From: Actinomycetota bacterium
GTDB lineage: Bacteria; Actinomycetota; Acidimicrobiia; Acidimicrobiales; Iamiaceae
DNA length: 20,641 nt
Assembly: GCA_017882935.1 (NCBI GenBank)
Contig: JADGOP010000004.1
Span: 1-20,641, forward strand
Direction of reading: 5' to 3'
In this document: one piece after another, positions 1 through 7,555 of the stretch
How the letters are laid out: every line of letters begins with the position of its first letter
Position numbering within the stretch: the stretch's first letter is position 1
Translations under genes and position numbers: made by a program
The notes under the pieces: model-generated
The model's database searches: none
Seen by the model: the letters and a program-made list of their open reading frames with translations, nothing else
Told to the model about the DNA's origin: nothing

Positions 1-567
1 GATGTTGTAGAAGACCGTGCCCACCACGATGAGCCAGATCTTGGGGCTCTCGTCGATGCCCAGCCACAGCAGGAACAGCGGCGTGAGGGCGGTGGCCGGG
101 ATGTAGCGCAGGAACCCGATCTGCGGCTCGAAGAACGACTCGATCGAGGCGAACGTGCCGATGGCGATGCCGAGGACGGTGCCGATCACCACCGAGATGC
201 TGTAGCCGATGGCCACGCGCTGCACCGAGGCCGTGAGGTCGCTCTGGAGGGTGCCGGTGGACCACAGGTCGGCGAGGGCCTTCCACGTGGCCGCCGGGGT
301 GGGGACCAGCGCCGAGCCCGTGTTCAGCGCGTAGGCGGCGTAGGTCCAGATCGCGAAGATCGACGCCACGCCGAGCGCCCCGAACCCGATGCGCCACCGC
401 AGCGCCAGGGGGCCGCGGATGCCGAGCAGCTGCGACGGACGCCGCCCCCGGGTGCCGGTGGGGGCGCCGGCACCCGGTGCGGCAGACCCCGCGCCGGTCG
501 CTGCCGGGGCGGCAGCGACCGGCGTGCCGTCCACATCGGGAACCGTGCCGTCCATTGCCGTGCTCAC
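1..567 (-). CDS. ABC transporter permease, NitT/TauT (SsuC/TauC) type, partial
   Basis: Integral membrane permease of an ABC importer; its C-terminus lies beyond the left edge, leaving 189 codons here. The GTG start at 567 overlaps the stop of the upstream solute-binding protein gene as GTGA, so translation is probably coupled. An in-frame ATG at 555 is an alternative. The first ~45 residues are Ala/Pro/Gly-rich and probably cytoplasmic. A membrane segment follows (around residues 55-77), then the family-typical stretch around VPTPAATWKAL, a second membrane segment at VVIGTVLGIAIG, and the conserved region LRYIPATALTPLFLLWLGI before the EAA-type loop. The pairing with a solute-binding protein resembling the urea-carboxylase-region type indicates import of a small nitrogen compound such as guanidine or urea. 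The ATPase is not in the window and is expected further left on the minus strand. The family is sure; the substrate is inferred. Confidence 0.88.
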   Translation of the reverse strand, partial: MSTAMDGTVPDVDGTPVAAAPAATGAGSAAPGAGAPTGTRGRRPSQLLGIRGPLALRWRIGFGALGVASIFAIWTYAAYALNTGSALVPTPAATWKALADLWSTGTLQSDLTASVQRVAIGYSISVVIGTVLGIAIGTFASIESFFEPQIGFLRYIPATALTPLFLLWLGIDESPKIWLIVVGTVFYNI

Positions 568-1649
568 GAGCTCGTGGTGGAGGTGACCGTCGAGCTGTCG
601 GGGTGCGCCGCCAGGTAGGCGTCGGTGAACGTCGGGTCGAGCAGCCCGGCGAGCGGCGCCTCCTTCTTCGTCAGGCCTGACGACACCAGGAAGGGGTTGA
701 TCCGGCGTGCCATCTCCGGGAGCGACGTGGAGTCACCGGGCCGGTCGGCGAAGGCGTGGCTGGCCTTGGCGGCGTCGAACAGCGTGGTGCCCTTGGCGAG
801 CGAGGCGTAGTCGCTCTCCGAGAGGCCGGCCTTCGCCGCCATGATCTTGTTGGCCGCGGCCGGGTTCGCCTTCATCCAGGCGAGCGTGAGGTACCAGGCG
901 TTCACGAACTTCTGCAGCTCGGGTGAGTTGTTCTTCACGACGTCGGCGGTGGTCACGTAGTGGTCGGGGATGACGCCCGGGAAGTCGGCCGAGCTGAACA
1001 GCGTGTGCGAGCCCGGCCGCTTCAGGGCCTGCACGGTGAAGGGGGCGAACACCGCCACGCAGTCGAACTGGCCACCGGCGAAGGCCGCTGCGGCCGCGTC
1101 GGTCTTGACGCCCTGGAAGTTGATGTCGGACTGGGTCATGCCGGCCTTGGCCAGGCCCTGCAGCAGCAGGAACTGGTCGACGACGCCGAGCTCGGCGGCG
1201 ATCGTCTTGCCCTTGAGCTGGGCGACGGTGGTGATCGACTTGTCGCAGATCACCTGGTCGTTGCCGGTGGAGTTGTCGCCGGTGACGATGATCCGCTGGG
1301 GGCTGCCCGAGGCCACCGCGAACATGGTGTCGTTGAGCGTCTGGGCGTTCACGTCGAGCTGCTTGGCCACCAGCGCGTCGAGCGACGACGTGTAGTCGGC
1401 GAAGTAGGTGAGCTTGACGTTCACCCCGGCCTTCTTGAACAGGCCCTCCTTCTCGGCGACGGCGAGCGGGAACCACCCCGGCCAGGCGCTGTAGCCCACG
1501 CGCAGCGTCTTCCCGCCGGTCGAGGCCGTGGTGGTGGCGGAGCCGGCGCTGCCCGACGACTTCGAGCTGCCGCAGCCGACAGCCAGGGCCGCGGCGGCGA
1601 TGCCCACGGCGAGCGTGCGCAGGACAGGGCGGCGGGATGTGGTCCTCAC
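564..1649 (-). CDS. ABC transporter solute-binding lipoprotein (urea-carboxylase-region type)
   Basis: 361-residue extracytoplasmic binding protein. The GTG start at 1649 is preceded by AGAGGAG at a spacing of 6. The N-terminus has an RR pair (SRRPVLR, Tat-like), a hydrophobic core and a lipobox ending LAVGC with Cys26, so it should be a lipoprotein anchored on the outer face of the membrane. The mature part begins with a Ser/Thr/Gly linker, then TLRVGYSAWPGWFPLAVAEK, the NMT1/NitT-TauT-like fold signature, and continues with LDALVAKQLDVNAQTLNDTM. That pattern matches, from memory, the ABC_peri_uca group found beside urea/guanidine carboxylase genes. It is translationally coupled to the permease. 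An inverted repeat lies about 110 bp upstream and probably controls the promoter. The ligand (guanidine, urea or a related amide) is inferred from the neighbours, not from binding residues. Confidence 0.9.
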   Translation of the reverse strand: MRTTSRRPVLRTLAVGIAAAALAVGCGSSKSSGSAGSATTTASTGGKTLRVGYSAWPGWFPLAVAEKEGLFKKAGVNVKLTYFADYTSSLDALVAKQLDVNAQTLNDTMFAVASGSPQRIIVTGDNSTGNDQVICDKSITTVAQLKGKTIAAELGVVDQFLLLQGLAKAGMTQSDINFQGVKTDAAAAAFAGGQFDCVAVFAPFTVQALKRPGSHTLFSSADFPGVIPDHYVTTADVVKNNSPELQKFVNAWYLTLAWMKANPAAANKIMAAKAGLSESDYASLAKGTTLFDAAKASHAFADRPGDSTSLPEMARRINPFLVSSGLTKKEAPLAGLLDPTFTDAYLAAHPDSSTVTSTTSS

Positions 1650-1757
1650 AGCTGCTCCTCTGGTGGTGACCGGGGAGCGGGTGCCCCGTGGTCGATGGCA
1701 GCAACCTAAGGACGGTCTGTTACGACGTTGTTTCCCGCCGGAGAACGGGCAGTGACC

Positions 1758-1778
1758 GTTTCAATCCGTTATCGAAAG
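1758..1778. promoter_or_regulatory. Predicted TetR operator 1, upstream of the transporter genes
   Basis: On the minus strand the site reads CTTTCGAT-N5-ATTGAAAC, an imperfect inverted repeat with the same 8-5-8 layout as the site at 2640-2660. It overlaps the tetR stop codon (TAA, 1771-1769) and lies about 110 bp before the solute-binding protein start. The promoter of the transporter genes should lie within or just downstream of it; I could not fix its -10/-35 boxes. Assignment to the adjacent TetR regulator is inferred from the two matching sites. Confidence 0.6.
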
Positions 1779-2503
1779 TCGGGGCCCGCTGGGACGACGA
1801 GCGTGGCCGACTCCTTCCGCACGTCGGCGAGGTCGTCGGCGCGTATCAGCAGGCCACCGACCACCAGGTCGGCCACCGCGAGGCCGATGGGGTCCGTGCG
1901 GAGGCGTGGTCCCACGCGGAACCAGTTCTGGACGCCTTCGTCGGTGCCGAGCACCGTGAGGGCGGTGAGGTGGGCGTCGACCGGGCGGAACGCCCCCTCG
2001 CGGCAGCCGGAGCGCACCATGCGGGCGATGAGCCGCTGCAGCTGGTTGCGCTCGCTCCAGTACTCGGCGAAGCCCTCGGGGTCGCGCGCCGCGATGCGGT
2101 GCACCTCGTTGATGTCGAACGGGAGGCGGCAGAGCGCGACCACGTCCTCGTGCACGAACCGGTGGAGCTGCGCCGCGGTGCTCCCCTCGCCGGCGAGCAG
2201 CGCGCGGGCGAGGTGGAGCGGGACCACGTTGGCTCGGGCCACGAGGGCGGCGATCAGCTCCTCCTTGCGGCGGAAGTAGTAGTAGAGCGACGGCTGGCGC
2301 AGGCCGGCCTCGGTGGCGATGCGGCTCATGGTGGTGCCGTCGACCCCGTGCTGGCCGAAGAGGGTGCTGGCTGCGGCCAGGATCCCGTCGACCGCGTCGC
2401 CCTCGACGGTCTGCCCGGTGGACCGGGGACGGCCGGTGCGCCTCGGCGCGGCCGTCGCACCAGGGCGTGCAGGGCGGCGCGGCCGCGCCTTCTTCTCGGG
2501 CAT
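1769..2503 (-). CDS. TetR/AcrR family transcriptional regulator
   Basis: 244-residue regulator. After a basic Pro/Arg-rich N-terminal tail of about 30 residues comes the TetR DNA-binding domain: ILAAASTLFGQHGVDGTT, then SRIATEAGLRQPSLYYYF and RRKEELIAALV (around residues 40-90), a complete helix-turn-helix with the YYYF recognition-helix end. The C-terminal ligand domain is diverged, as is usual. The ATG at 2503 has no Shine-Dalgarno sequence. A TACCAT hexamer ends 6 nt before it, so the transcript may be leaderless. The gene sits between two matching inverted repeats, one before the plus-strand catabolic operon and one before the transporter genes. It is therefore the probable local repressor, induced by the substrate or an intermediate. 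The ligand is unknown. Confidence 0.92.
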   Translation of the reverse strand: MPEKKARPRRPARPGATAAPRRTGRPRSTGQTVEGDAVDGILAAASTLFGQHGVDGTTMSRIATEAGLRQPSLYYYFRRKEELIAALVARANVVPLHLARALLAGEGSTAAQLHRFVHEDVVALCRLPFDINEVHRIAARDPEGFAEYWSERNQLQRLIARMVRSGCREGAFRPVDAHLTALTVLGTDEGVQNWFRVGPRLRTDPIGLAVADLVVGGLLIRADDLADVRKESATLVVPAGPDFR

Positions 2504-2639
2504 GTGCCGATGGTACGGGTCGCTGCGCCACAGGGGTGACGACCGCGCCGTGCCGCGGGTGTGCCGGTGGCGTTTCAGGGATGTGAATTCGCCACAGGAA
2601 GGTTGCAGCGCGGCGGCCGGGCGGTCATCCTGCTCCCTG

Positions 2640-2660
2640 GTTTCGATAATCCATCGAAAC
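2640..2660. promoter_or_regulatory. Predicted TetR operator 2 and promoter of the catabolic operon
   Basis: A perfect inverted repeat GTTTCGAT-N5-ATCGAAAC lies 45 bp before the first DUF1989 start. It contains GATAAT (2644-2649), a good -10 match, although I see no convincing -35. A repressor bound here would cover the -10 element. It shares TTTCGATAA and the GAAAC end with the site at 1758-1778. It is also upstream of tetR (start 2503) and might act on that gene too. Confidence 0.7.
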
Positions 2661-2704
2661 TGAGCCGGCCCGAACGGTCGGCTGCGTGCGGATCGGAGGA
2701 AGCG

Positions 2705-3547
2705 ATGTCAGGCGAGGGTGCGGAGCCGTCCGCCACGAACACGCTCGAGCAGGCCCGGGCCCATGCCCGGAGCCAGCAGGGGCTCGTCGAGCCGCGCGTG
2801 GCGGTCCCGTCGTCCAGCGCGCGGCAGCTGCCGGACGGGGTCGCGCCCGCCGACGTCATCTGGGACGAGACGGTCGGCGCGGGCCGCTACGTCGAGCGCC
2901 GCCTGCCCCGGGGCTCGCTGCTGCGCGTCGCGGACCTGACGGGCGACACCTGCCTGAACCTGCAGCTGTTCAACGCCCACCAGCCGACCGAGCGCCTCAA
3001 CCCCGCCGACACCGTGAAGGTGCAGTGGCAGGCCTACCCCGGCGCCGGTGCCACCCTGCTGTCCGACCTCGGCCGCGTGCTCATGACGATCGTCGAGGAC
3101 ACCAGCGGCCGCCACGACGCGCTCTGTGGGCACACCAACCGCCGGGCCAACACGGCGCGGTACGGCCACGGCGGCATCCACGGCTCGGCGCCGAACGCCC
3201 GGGACCTGCTCGCCCTCGCTGCGGCCCGGCACGACCTGGGCCACCGCGACCTCACCTCGGGCATCAACCTCTTCGCCGGCGTGCGCGTGGCCGCCGACGG
3301 CTCGCTGGAGCTGTCGGGGCCCGGCAAGGCCGGGTACGTCGACCTGCGCGCCGAGCTCGACGTGGTGGTCCTCGGTGCCTGTGCCCCCCATCCCCTCGAC
3401 GAGCGCACCCGCTACACCGCGGGCGACGTGCGGCTCACCGCCTGGCGGGCCACCCGGCCCGACCCCGATCCGTTCCGGGCGACGAGCCCCGAGCGTGAGC
3501 GCGCCTTCCTCAACACCGACGAGCACCTGCTGGGGCTCGCGCGATGA
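2705..3547 (+). CDS. DUF1989 protein, urea amidolyase-associated (UAAP); carboxyguanidine deiminase subunit CgdA/B-like
   Basis: 280 residues; ATG at 2705 with GGAGGA four bases upstream. It carries the DUF1989 core over about residues 50-250: LLRVADLTGDTCLNLQLFNA, ER-N-ADTVK, then LLSDLGRVLMTIVEDTSGRHDALCG, a second half with HRDLTSGINLFAGV, and a CAPHPLD motif. The tail SPERERAFLNTDEHL is typical of the longer of the two UAAP types. In characterised bacteria the two DUF1989 proteins form carboxyguanidine deiminase, which converts carboxyguanidine to allophanate and ammonia. The annotation urea carboxylase-associated protein is older. The gene is first in the operon and overlaps the next by ATGA. 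The extra ~45 residues before the core look disordered. The family is secure; the exact substrate is inferred. Confidence 0.88.
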   Translation: MSGEGAEPSATNTLEQARAHARSQQGLVEPRVAVPSSSARQLPDGVAPADVIWDETVGAGRYVERRLPRGSLLRVADLTGDTCLNLQLFNAHQPTERLNPADTVKVQWQAYPGAGATLLSDLGRVLMTIVEDTSGRHDALCGHTNRRANTARYGHGGIHGSAPNARDLLALAAARHDLGHRDLTSGINLFAGVRVAADGSLELSGPGKAGYVDLRAELDVVVLGACAPHPLDERTRYTAGDVRLTAWRATRPDPDPFRATSPERERAFLNTDEHLLGLAR

Positions 3548-4203
3548 CGGCCACCGACCCGCACCCCGACGTCGCACCGCCCGCCGGCACCGTGGCCGTC
3601 CACGACGAGGTGCTCGAGGCACGGGCCCCGTGGTCGCAGGTGCTCGCGGCGCGGGACACCCTGCGCATCGTCGACCTGGGCGGCAACCAGGCCGTCGACT
3701 TCCTCGCCTACGACGCAGTGGATCCCATCGAGCGCTACTCGGCCGCCGACACCATCACCGCCCAGCGCAACATCTTCCTGGTCGAGGGGTCGACGTTGCG
3801 GTCGAGCGAGGGCAACCCCATGCTCACCGTGACCGGCACCTCGTGCGCCTTCCACGACACCATCGGCGGCGCGTGCAGCCGCGAGTCGAACACGCTGCGC
3901 TACGGCCACCACACGCTGCACCAGCACGCGTGCGTCGACAACTTCCTGTCGGCCGGCGCGCGCCACGGCCTGTCCAAGCGCGACCTCGTGTCGAACGTCA
4001 ACTGGTTCATGAACGTGCCGGTCGGGCCCGACGGCACCCTGGGCATCGTCGACGGGATCTCGGCCCCCGGGCTCCACGTGGACCTTCTCGCCGAGCGAGA
4101 CGTGATCGTGCTCATCTCCAACTGCCCGCAGGTGAACAACCCGTGCAACGGCTTCGACCCCACGCCGGTGCGCCTCGTCGTGTTCCGGCCGGAGGCGCGG
4201 TGA
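3544..4203 (+). CDS. DUF1989 protein, second UAAP; carboxyguanidine deiminase partner subunit
   Basis: 219 residues, starting at the ATG of an ATGA overlap with the preceding DUF1989 gene. The core includes LRIVDLGGNQAVDFLAYDA, ERYSAADTITAQRNIFL, FHDTIGGACSRESNTLRYG, KRDLVSNVNWFMNVPV and the C-terminal motif CPQVNNPCNGFDPTPVRL, which is diagnostic of the shorter UAAP type. Several conserved cysteines are present. It is a paralogue of its upstream neighbour and most likely forms a hetero-oligomer with it, as CgdA and CgdB do. It would act in the cytosol between the carboxylation step and allophanate hydrolysis. Its stop overlaps the next start as GTGA. Confidence 0.9.
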   Translation: MTATDPHPDVAPPAGTVAVHDEVLEARAPWSQVLAARDTLRIVDLGGNQAVDFLAYDAVDPIERYSAADTITAQRNIFLVEGSTLRSSEGNPMLTVTGTSCAFHDTIGGACSRESNTLRYGHHTLHQHACVDNFLSAGARHGLSKRDLVSNVNWFMNVPVGPDGTLGIVDGISAPGLHVDLLAERDVIVLISNCPQVNNPCNGFDPTPVRLVVFRPEAR

Positions 4204-6257
4204 CGGCCACCTCGCTCGTGGAGGCCGTCGCGCGGTGCCCCCCTGCCACGGGTGAGGGCACCATCGAGGTGCTGGCGGGAGGCCCCTTCACGACCGTGCA
4301 GGACGTGCCGGGCCGGGTCGGGTTCTGGCATGTCGGGGTGCCGCCGAACGGTCCCATGGACGACCTCTCGCACCGCCTCGCCAACCGGGTGGTGGGCAAC
4401 AGCGACGACGCTGCGGCGCTGGAGCTGACGGGCAGCGGCCCGACGCTCCGGTTCACCGCCCCGGCGGTGGTGGCGCTGGGCGGGGCGGCCATGGACGCCG
4501 AGGTCGACGGGCATCCCGTGCCGTGGTGGGAGCCGGTGGCGGTCGAGGCCGGAGCGGTGCTGAGCGTGGGCGCCGTCCGCGGCGCCGGGCTGCGGGCCAC
4601 GCTGGCGGTGCGCGGCGGCATCGACGTGGCGCCCTACCTCGGGAGCCGGTCGACGTTCACCCTCGGGGTGTTCGGTGGCCACGAGGGCCGCGTGCTGGTG
4701 GCCGGCGACGTCCTCGCCGTCGGCGCGTCCACCGCGTTCGCGCCCGCGCCGCTCCCGCCGGGCATGGCTCCCGACATCGGGCACGCCTGGGACATCGGCG
4801 TGCTCGTCGGCCCGCACGCCGCGCCCGAGTTCCTCACCGCTGCGGGTCTCGACGCCCTGCTGCGCACGACGTGGCGGGTGCACTTCAACTCGTCGCGCAC
4901 CGGCGTGCGCCTCGAGGGCCCCCGCCCGCAGTGGGCCCGCCACGACGGTGGCGACGCCGGCCTGCACCCGTCGAACATCCACGACACGGGCTACGCGGTC
5001 GGAGCCGTCGACCTCACGGGCGACCAGCCGGTCATCCTCGGGCCCGACGGGCCCAGCCTCGGCGGGTTCGTCTGCCCGGCGGTGGTCGTGGCCGCCGAGC
5101 GTTGGAAGCTGGGGCAGCTCGCTCCCGGCGACACGGTGCGCCTGATGGCCCTGACCAGCGACGAGGCGGAGCGGCGCGACGTCCGCCGCGCCGAGTGGCT
5201 CGACCGGGTGACCCGTCCGGTCGAGCCCGTCGCGCGGCCCACGTGGAACGCAGTGCTGCGTCCTGACGGAGCCGCCGGCACGGGCGTGCTGGCCCGCGAC
5301 GAGCCCGACGGCGACCTCCCGGAGATCACCTACCGCCGCGCCGGTGACCGCTTCCTGTTGGTGGAGCTGGGGCCCATGGCCCTCGACCTCGACCTCCGGC
5401 TGCGCGTCCACGCACTCGACCGCTGGGCCGTCGCGAACCTCGGGCCGGGCCTCGTCGACGCAACCGCCGGCGTGCGCTCGTTGCTGCTGCAGGTCGACGG
5501 GCGCCGGCTCACGGTCGCAGGTGCGCTGGCCGCGGTGCGCGAGGCGGTGGGGGAGCTCGCCGACGTGTCGGCGCGCGCGTTCCCCTCGCGCATCGTCCAC
5601 CTCCCGCTCTCGTGGGACGACCCCGCGACCCGCGAGGCCATCGACCGCTACATGCACGGGGTGCGCGCCGACGCACCCTGGTGTCCCTGGAACATCGAGT
5701 TCATCCGGCGCATCAACGGGCTCGGCAGCGTCGCCGAGGTCGAGCGCATCGTGTTCGACGCCTCGTACCTCGTCCTGGGCCTCGGCGACGTCTACCTCGG
5801 GGCCCCGGTGGCGACCCCGCTCGACCCGAGGCACCGGCTCGTCACCACCAAGTACAACCCGGCCCGGACCTGGACCCCCGAGAACGCCGTCGGCATCGGC
5901 GGCGCCTATCTGTGCATCTACGGCATGGAGGGCCCGGGCGGCTACCAGTTCGTCGGGCGCACGGTGCAGGTGTGGAACCGGGCCGCGGCCGGCCCCCACT
6001 TCGAGGACCCCTGGCTGCTGCGCCCCTTCGACCAGCTGCGCTGGTTCCCCGTGTCCGCCGACGAGCTGCTCGAGCAGCGCGCCGCGCAGGAGCACGGCGA
6101 GCTGCGCCTGCGCATCGAGGAGACGTCGTTCGTGTTGGCCGACCAGCAGCGCGCCCTCGAGGGCTGCCGCGACGAGATCGAGGCGTTCCGGGCGCGCCAG
6201 AGCGCGGCGTTCGACGAGGAGCGCCGGGCGTGGGCCGAGTCCGGGGAGCTGGCGTGA
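4200..6257 (+). CDS. Urea/guanidine carboxylase-type carboxyltransferase protein lacking biotin carboxylase and biotin carrier domains
   Basis: 685 residues from a GTG overlapping the previous stop (GTGA). Residues ~25-320 are the CT_A_B (PxpC/KipA-like) half, opening FTTVQDVPGRVGFWHVGVPP with GPMDDLSHRLANR. Residues ~375-595 are the CT_C_D (PxpB/KipI-like) half, with NIEFIRRINGL, LGLGDVYLGAP and GPGGYQFVGRTVQVWNR. These motifs are of urea carboxylase type rather than 5-oxoprolinase. The tail (~600-685, ending near AFRARQSAAF) matches the segment that precedes the biotin carrier domain in full-length urea carboxylases of about 1200 residues. Here the gene stops at that boundary, and the ~450-residue ATP-dependent biotin carboxylase domain is absent from the N-terminus. 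No biotinylation motif (MKM) is seen. It can therefore only transfer carboxyl from carboxybiotin supplied by another protein. The GTGA overlap couples it to the amidase. Confidence 0.9.
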   Translation: MTATSLVEAVARCPPATGEGTIEVLAGGPFTTVQDVPGRVGFWHVGVPPNGPMDDLSHRLANRVVGNSDDAAALELTGSGPTLRFTAPAVVALGGAAMDAEVDGHPVPWWEPVAVEAGAVLSVGAVRGAGLRATLAVRGGIDVAPYLGSRSTFTLGVFGGHEGRVLVAGDVLAVGASTAFAPAPLPPGMAPDIGHAWDIGVLVGPHAAPEFLTAAGLDALLRTTWRVHFNSSRTGVRLEGPRPQWARHDGGDAGLHPSNIHDTGYAVGAVDLTGDQPVILGPDGPSLGGFVCPAVVVAAERWKLGQLAPGDTVRLMALTSDEAERRDVRRAEWLDRVTRPVEPVARPTWNAVLRPDGAAGTGVLARDEPDGDLPEITYRRAGDRFLLVELGPMALDLDLRLRVHALDRWAVANLGPGLVDATAGVRSLLLQVDGRRLTVAGALAAVREAVGELADVSARAFPSRIVHLPLSWDDPATREAIDRYMHGVRADAPWCPWNIEFIRRINGLGSVAEVERIVFDASYLVLGLGDVYLGAPVATPLDPRHRLVTTKYNPARTWTPENAVGIGGAYLCIYGMEGPGGYQFVGRTVQVWNRAAAGPHFEDPWLLRPFDQLRWFPVSADELLEQRAAQEHGELRLRIEETSFVLADQQRALEGCRDEIEAFRARQSAAFDEERRAWAESGELA

Positions 6258-7525
6258 CGCGCGCGACGCCCACGGCTGCGGTCGAGCGTTCCCTCGCGGC
6301 GATCGCGGCCGACGATCGCGTGGGGATCTGGATCTCCGTCGTCGACGCGGGCGAGGCCCGGGCGCTGGCGGCAGCCGTGGAGGCCCGGCTCGCCGCGGGC
6401 GAGGCGCTGCCCCTCGCCGGCCTCACCGTCGGGGTCAAGGACAACATCGACGTGGCCGGGCTGCCGACCACTGCGGGCTGCCCGGCGTACGCCTACCGAC
6501 CCACCGAGAGCGCGCCTGCGGTGGCCGCCCTGCAGCGTGCCGGCGCGGTGGTGCTGGGGAAGACGAACCTCGACCAGTTCGCCACCGGCCTGGTCGGCAC
6601 GCGCTCGCCGTTCGGGGCCTGTCCCAACGCCCACTGGCCGTCGCTGGTGTCGGGCGGGTCGAGCTCGGGCTCCGCCGTGGCCGTGGCCGCGGGCCACGTC
6701 GACCTCGCCCTCGGAACCGACACGGCAGGCTCCGGCCGGGTGCCGGCGGCCGCGAACGGCATCGCCGGCATCAAGCCGACGCGTGGCGCGATCCCGACCA
6801 CCGGCGTGGTGCCCGCGTGCCCCTCGCTCGACTGCGTCTCGGTGTTCGCCGTCGACGTGGCCACCGCCGACCTGGCAGCCCGCGTGGCGGCCGGAACCGG
6901 GCCGGGCGTGGCGGTCCTGGACCTGCCCGGACCGCTCCGGCTGGCCGTGCCCCACCCGGGCGACCTCGACTTCGACGGCGACCCGTCGGGGGCGGCCCGC
7001 TTCGACGCCGCGCTGCAGGAGCTGGTGGACGTCACCAGAGCGAAGGTGGTCGACGTCGACCTGCGCCCGTTCCTCGACGCCGGTCGCCTGCTGTACGAGG
7101 GGGCGTTCGTGGCCGAGCGCTACGCCGCGGTCGGGGCCTTCGTCGACGGGCACCCCGACGACGTCGACCCGGTGGTGGGCCCGATCATCGCTGCGGCCGG
7201 GCGCATCCCGGCGTGGCAGCTGTTCGCCGACCTGGAACGCCTCCGTGCGCTGGGCGTCGAAGCCGCGGCGACGTGGATCACCGCCGACGTGCTGGTCGTG
7301 CCCAGCGTGCCGCGCCTGCCCACGGTCGCCGAGGTGGTGGCAGAGCCCCTCGTCACCAACTCGATGCTCGGCACCTACACGAACTTCGTGAACCTGCTCG
7401 ACCTCGCCGCGGTGACGCTGCCCGTCGGACCGGCCGGCACCGCCCTGCCCCCGACGAGCCTCACCCTCATCGGCCAGGCGGGCTCCGACGGGCTCCTGGC
7501 CGGTCTGGCCGGTCGCATCGCCTGA
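6254..7525 (+). CDS. Allophanate hydrolase, amidase domain only (AtzF N-terminal type)
   Basis: 423 residues, starting at the GTG of a GTGA overlap. It is an amidase-signature enzyme: LTVGVKDNIDVAGLPTTAG supplies the catalytic Lys62, SGGSSSGSAVAVA the cis-Ser (Ser136), and GTDTAGSGRVPAAANGIAGI the nucleophile Ser160. Lys-to-Ser and Ser-to-Ser spacings of 98 and 24 agree with those I recall for AtzF. The N-terminal WISVVD and the C-terminal TNFVNLLDLAAVTLPVG with SLTLIGQ are allophanate hydrolase features. It would hydrolyse allophanate to N-carboxycarbamate and ammonia. Typical AtzF proteins run to about 570-600 residues with a C-terminal domain. This one ends just after the amidase core, and the missing domain is encoded on the other strand at 7556-7975. 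It is the last gene of the plus-strand operon. Confidence 0.9.
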   Translation: MTRATPTAAVERSLAAIAADDRVGIWISVVDAGEARALAAAVEARLAAGEALPLAGLTVGVKDNIDVAGLPTTAGCPAYAYRPTESAPAVAALQRAGAVVLGKTNLDQFATGLVGTRSPFGACPNAHWPSLVSGGSSSGSAVAVAAGHVDLALGTDTAGSGRVPAAANGIAGIKPTRGAIPTTGVVPACPSLDCVSVFAVDVATADLAARVAAGTGPGVAVLDLPGPLRLAVPHPGDLDFDGDPSGAARFDAALQELVDVTRAKVVDVDLRPFLDAGRLLYEGAFVAERYAAVGAFVDGHPDDVDPVVGPIIAAAGRIPAWQLFADLERLRALGVEAAATWITADVLVVPSVPRLPTVAEVVAEPLVTNSMLGTYTNFVNLLDLAAVTLPVGPAGTALPPTSLTLIGQAGSDGLLAGLAGRIA

Positions 7526-7555
7526 CGGAGCGCCGGGAGGCTCGCCGCCGACCGT

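Noticed and set aside
1700..1760. GlnR-like half-sites (GTTAC and GTTTC) upstream of the binding-protein gene
   Set aside because: The half-sites are in the wrong relative orientation for the usual GTnAC-N6-GAAAC box. A link to general nitrogen control would be logical but is not supported by this geometry.
1650..2704. Possible guanidine-I (ykkC) riboswitch in either leader
   Set aside because: I found no recognisable conserved riboswitch segments, and the space is taken up by operators and short leaders. A covariance search would settle it.
3900..6095. Long open frame on the minus strand opposite the carboxyltransferase gene
   Set aside because: Its translation is low-complexity Arg/His/Val/Gly-rich and matches no family, whereas the plus-strand frames carry clear domain motifs. 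Such shadows are expected at this G+C content. The same applies to antisense frames at 12943-14874, 15170-17224 and 17041-19401.
4200..6257. 5-oxoprolinase PxpBC fusion instead of a urea/guanidine carboxylase fragment
   Set aside because: PxpB and PxpC share the fold, but the motif blocks, the tail after the second domain, and the DUF1989 and allophanate hydrolase neighbours all fit the urea/guanidine carboxylase family.
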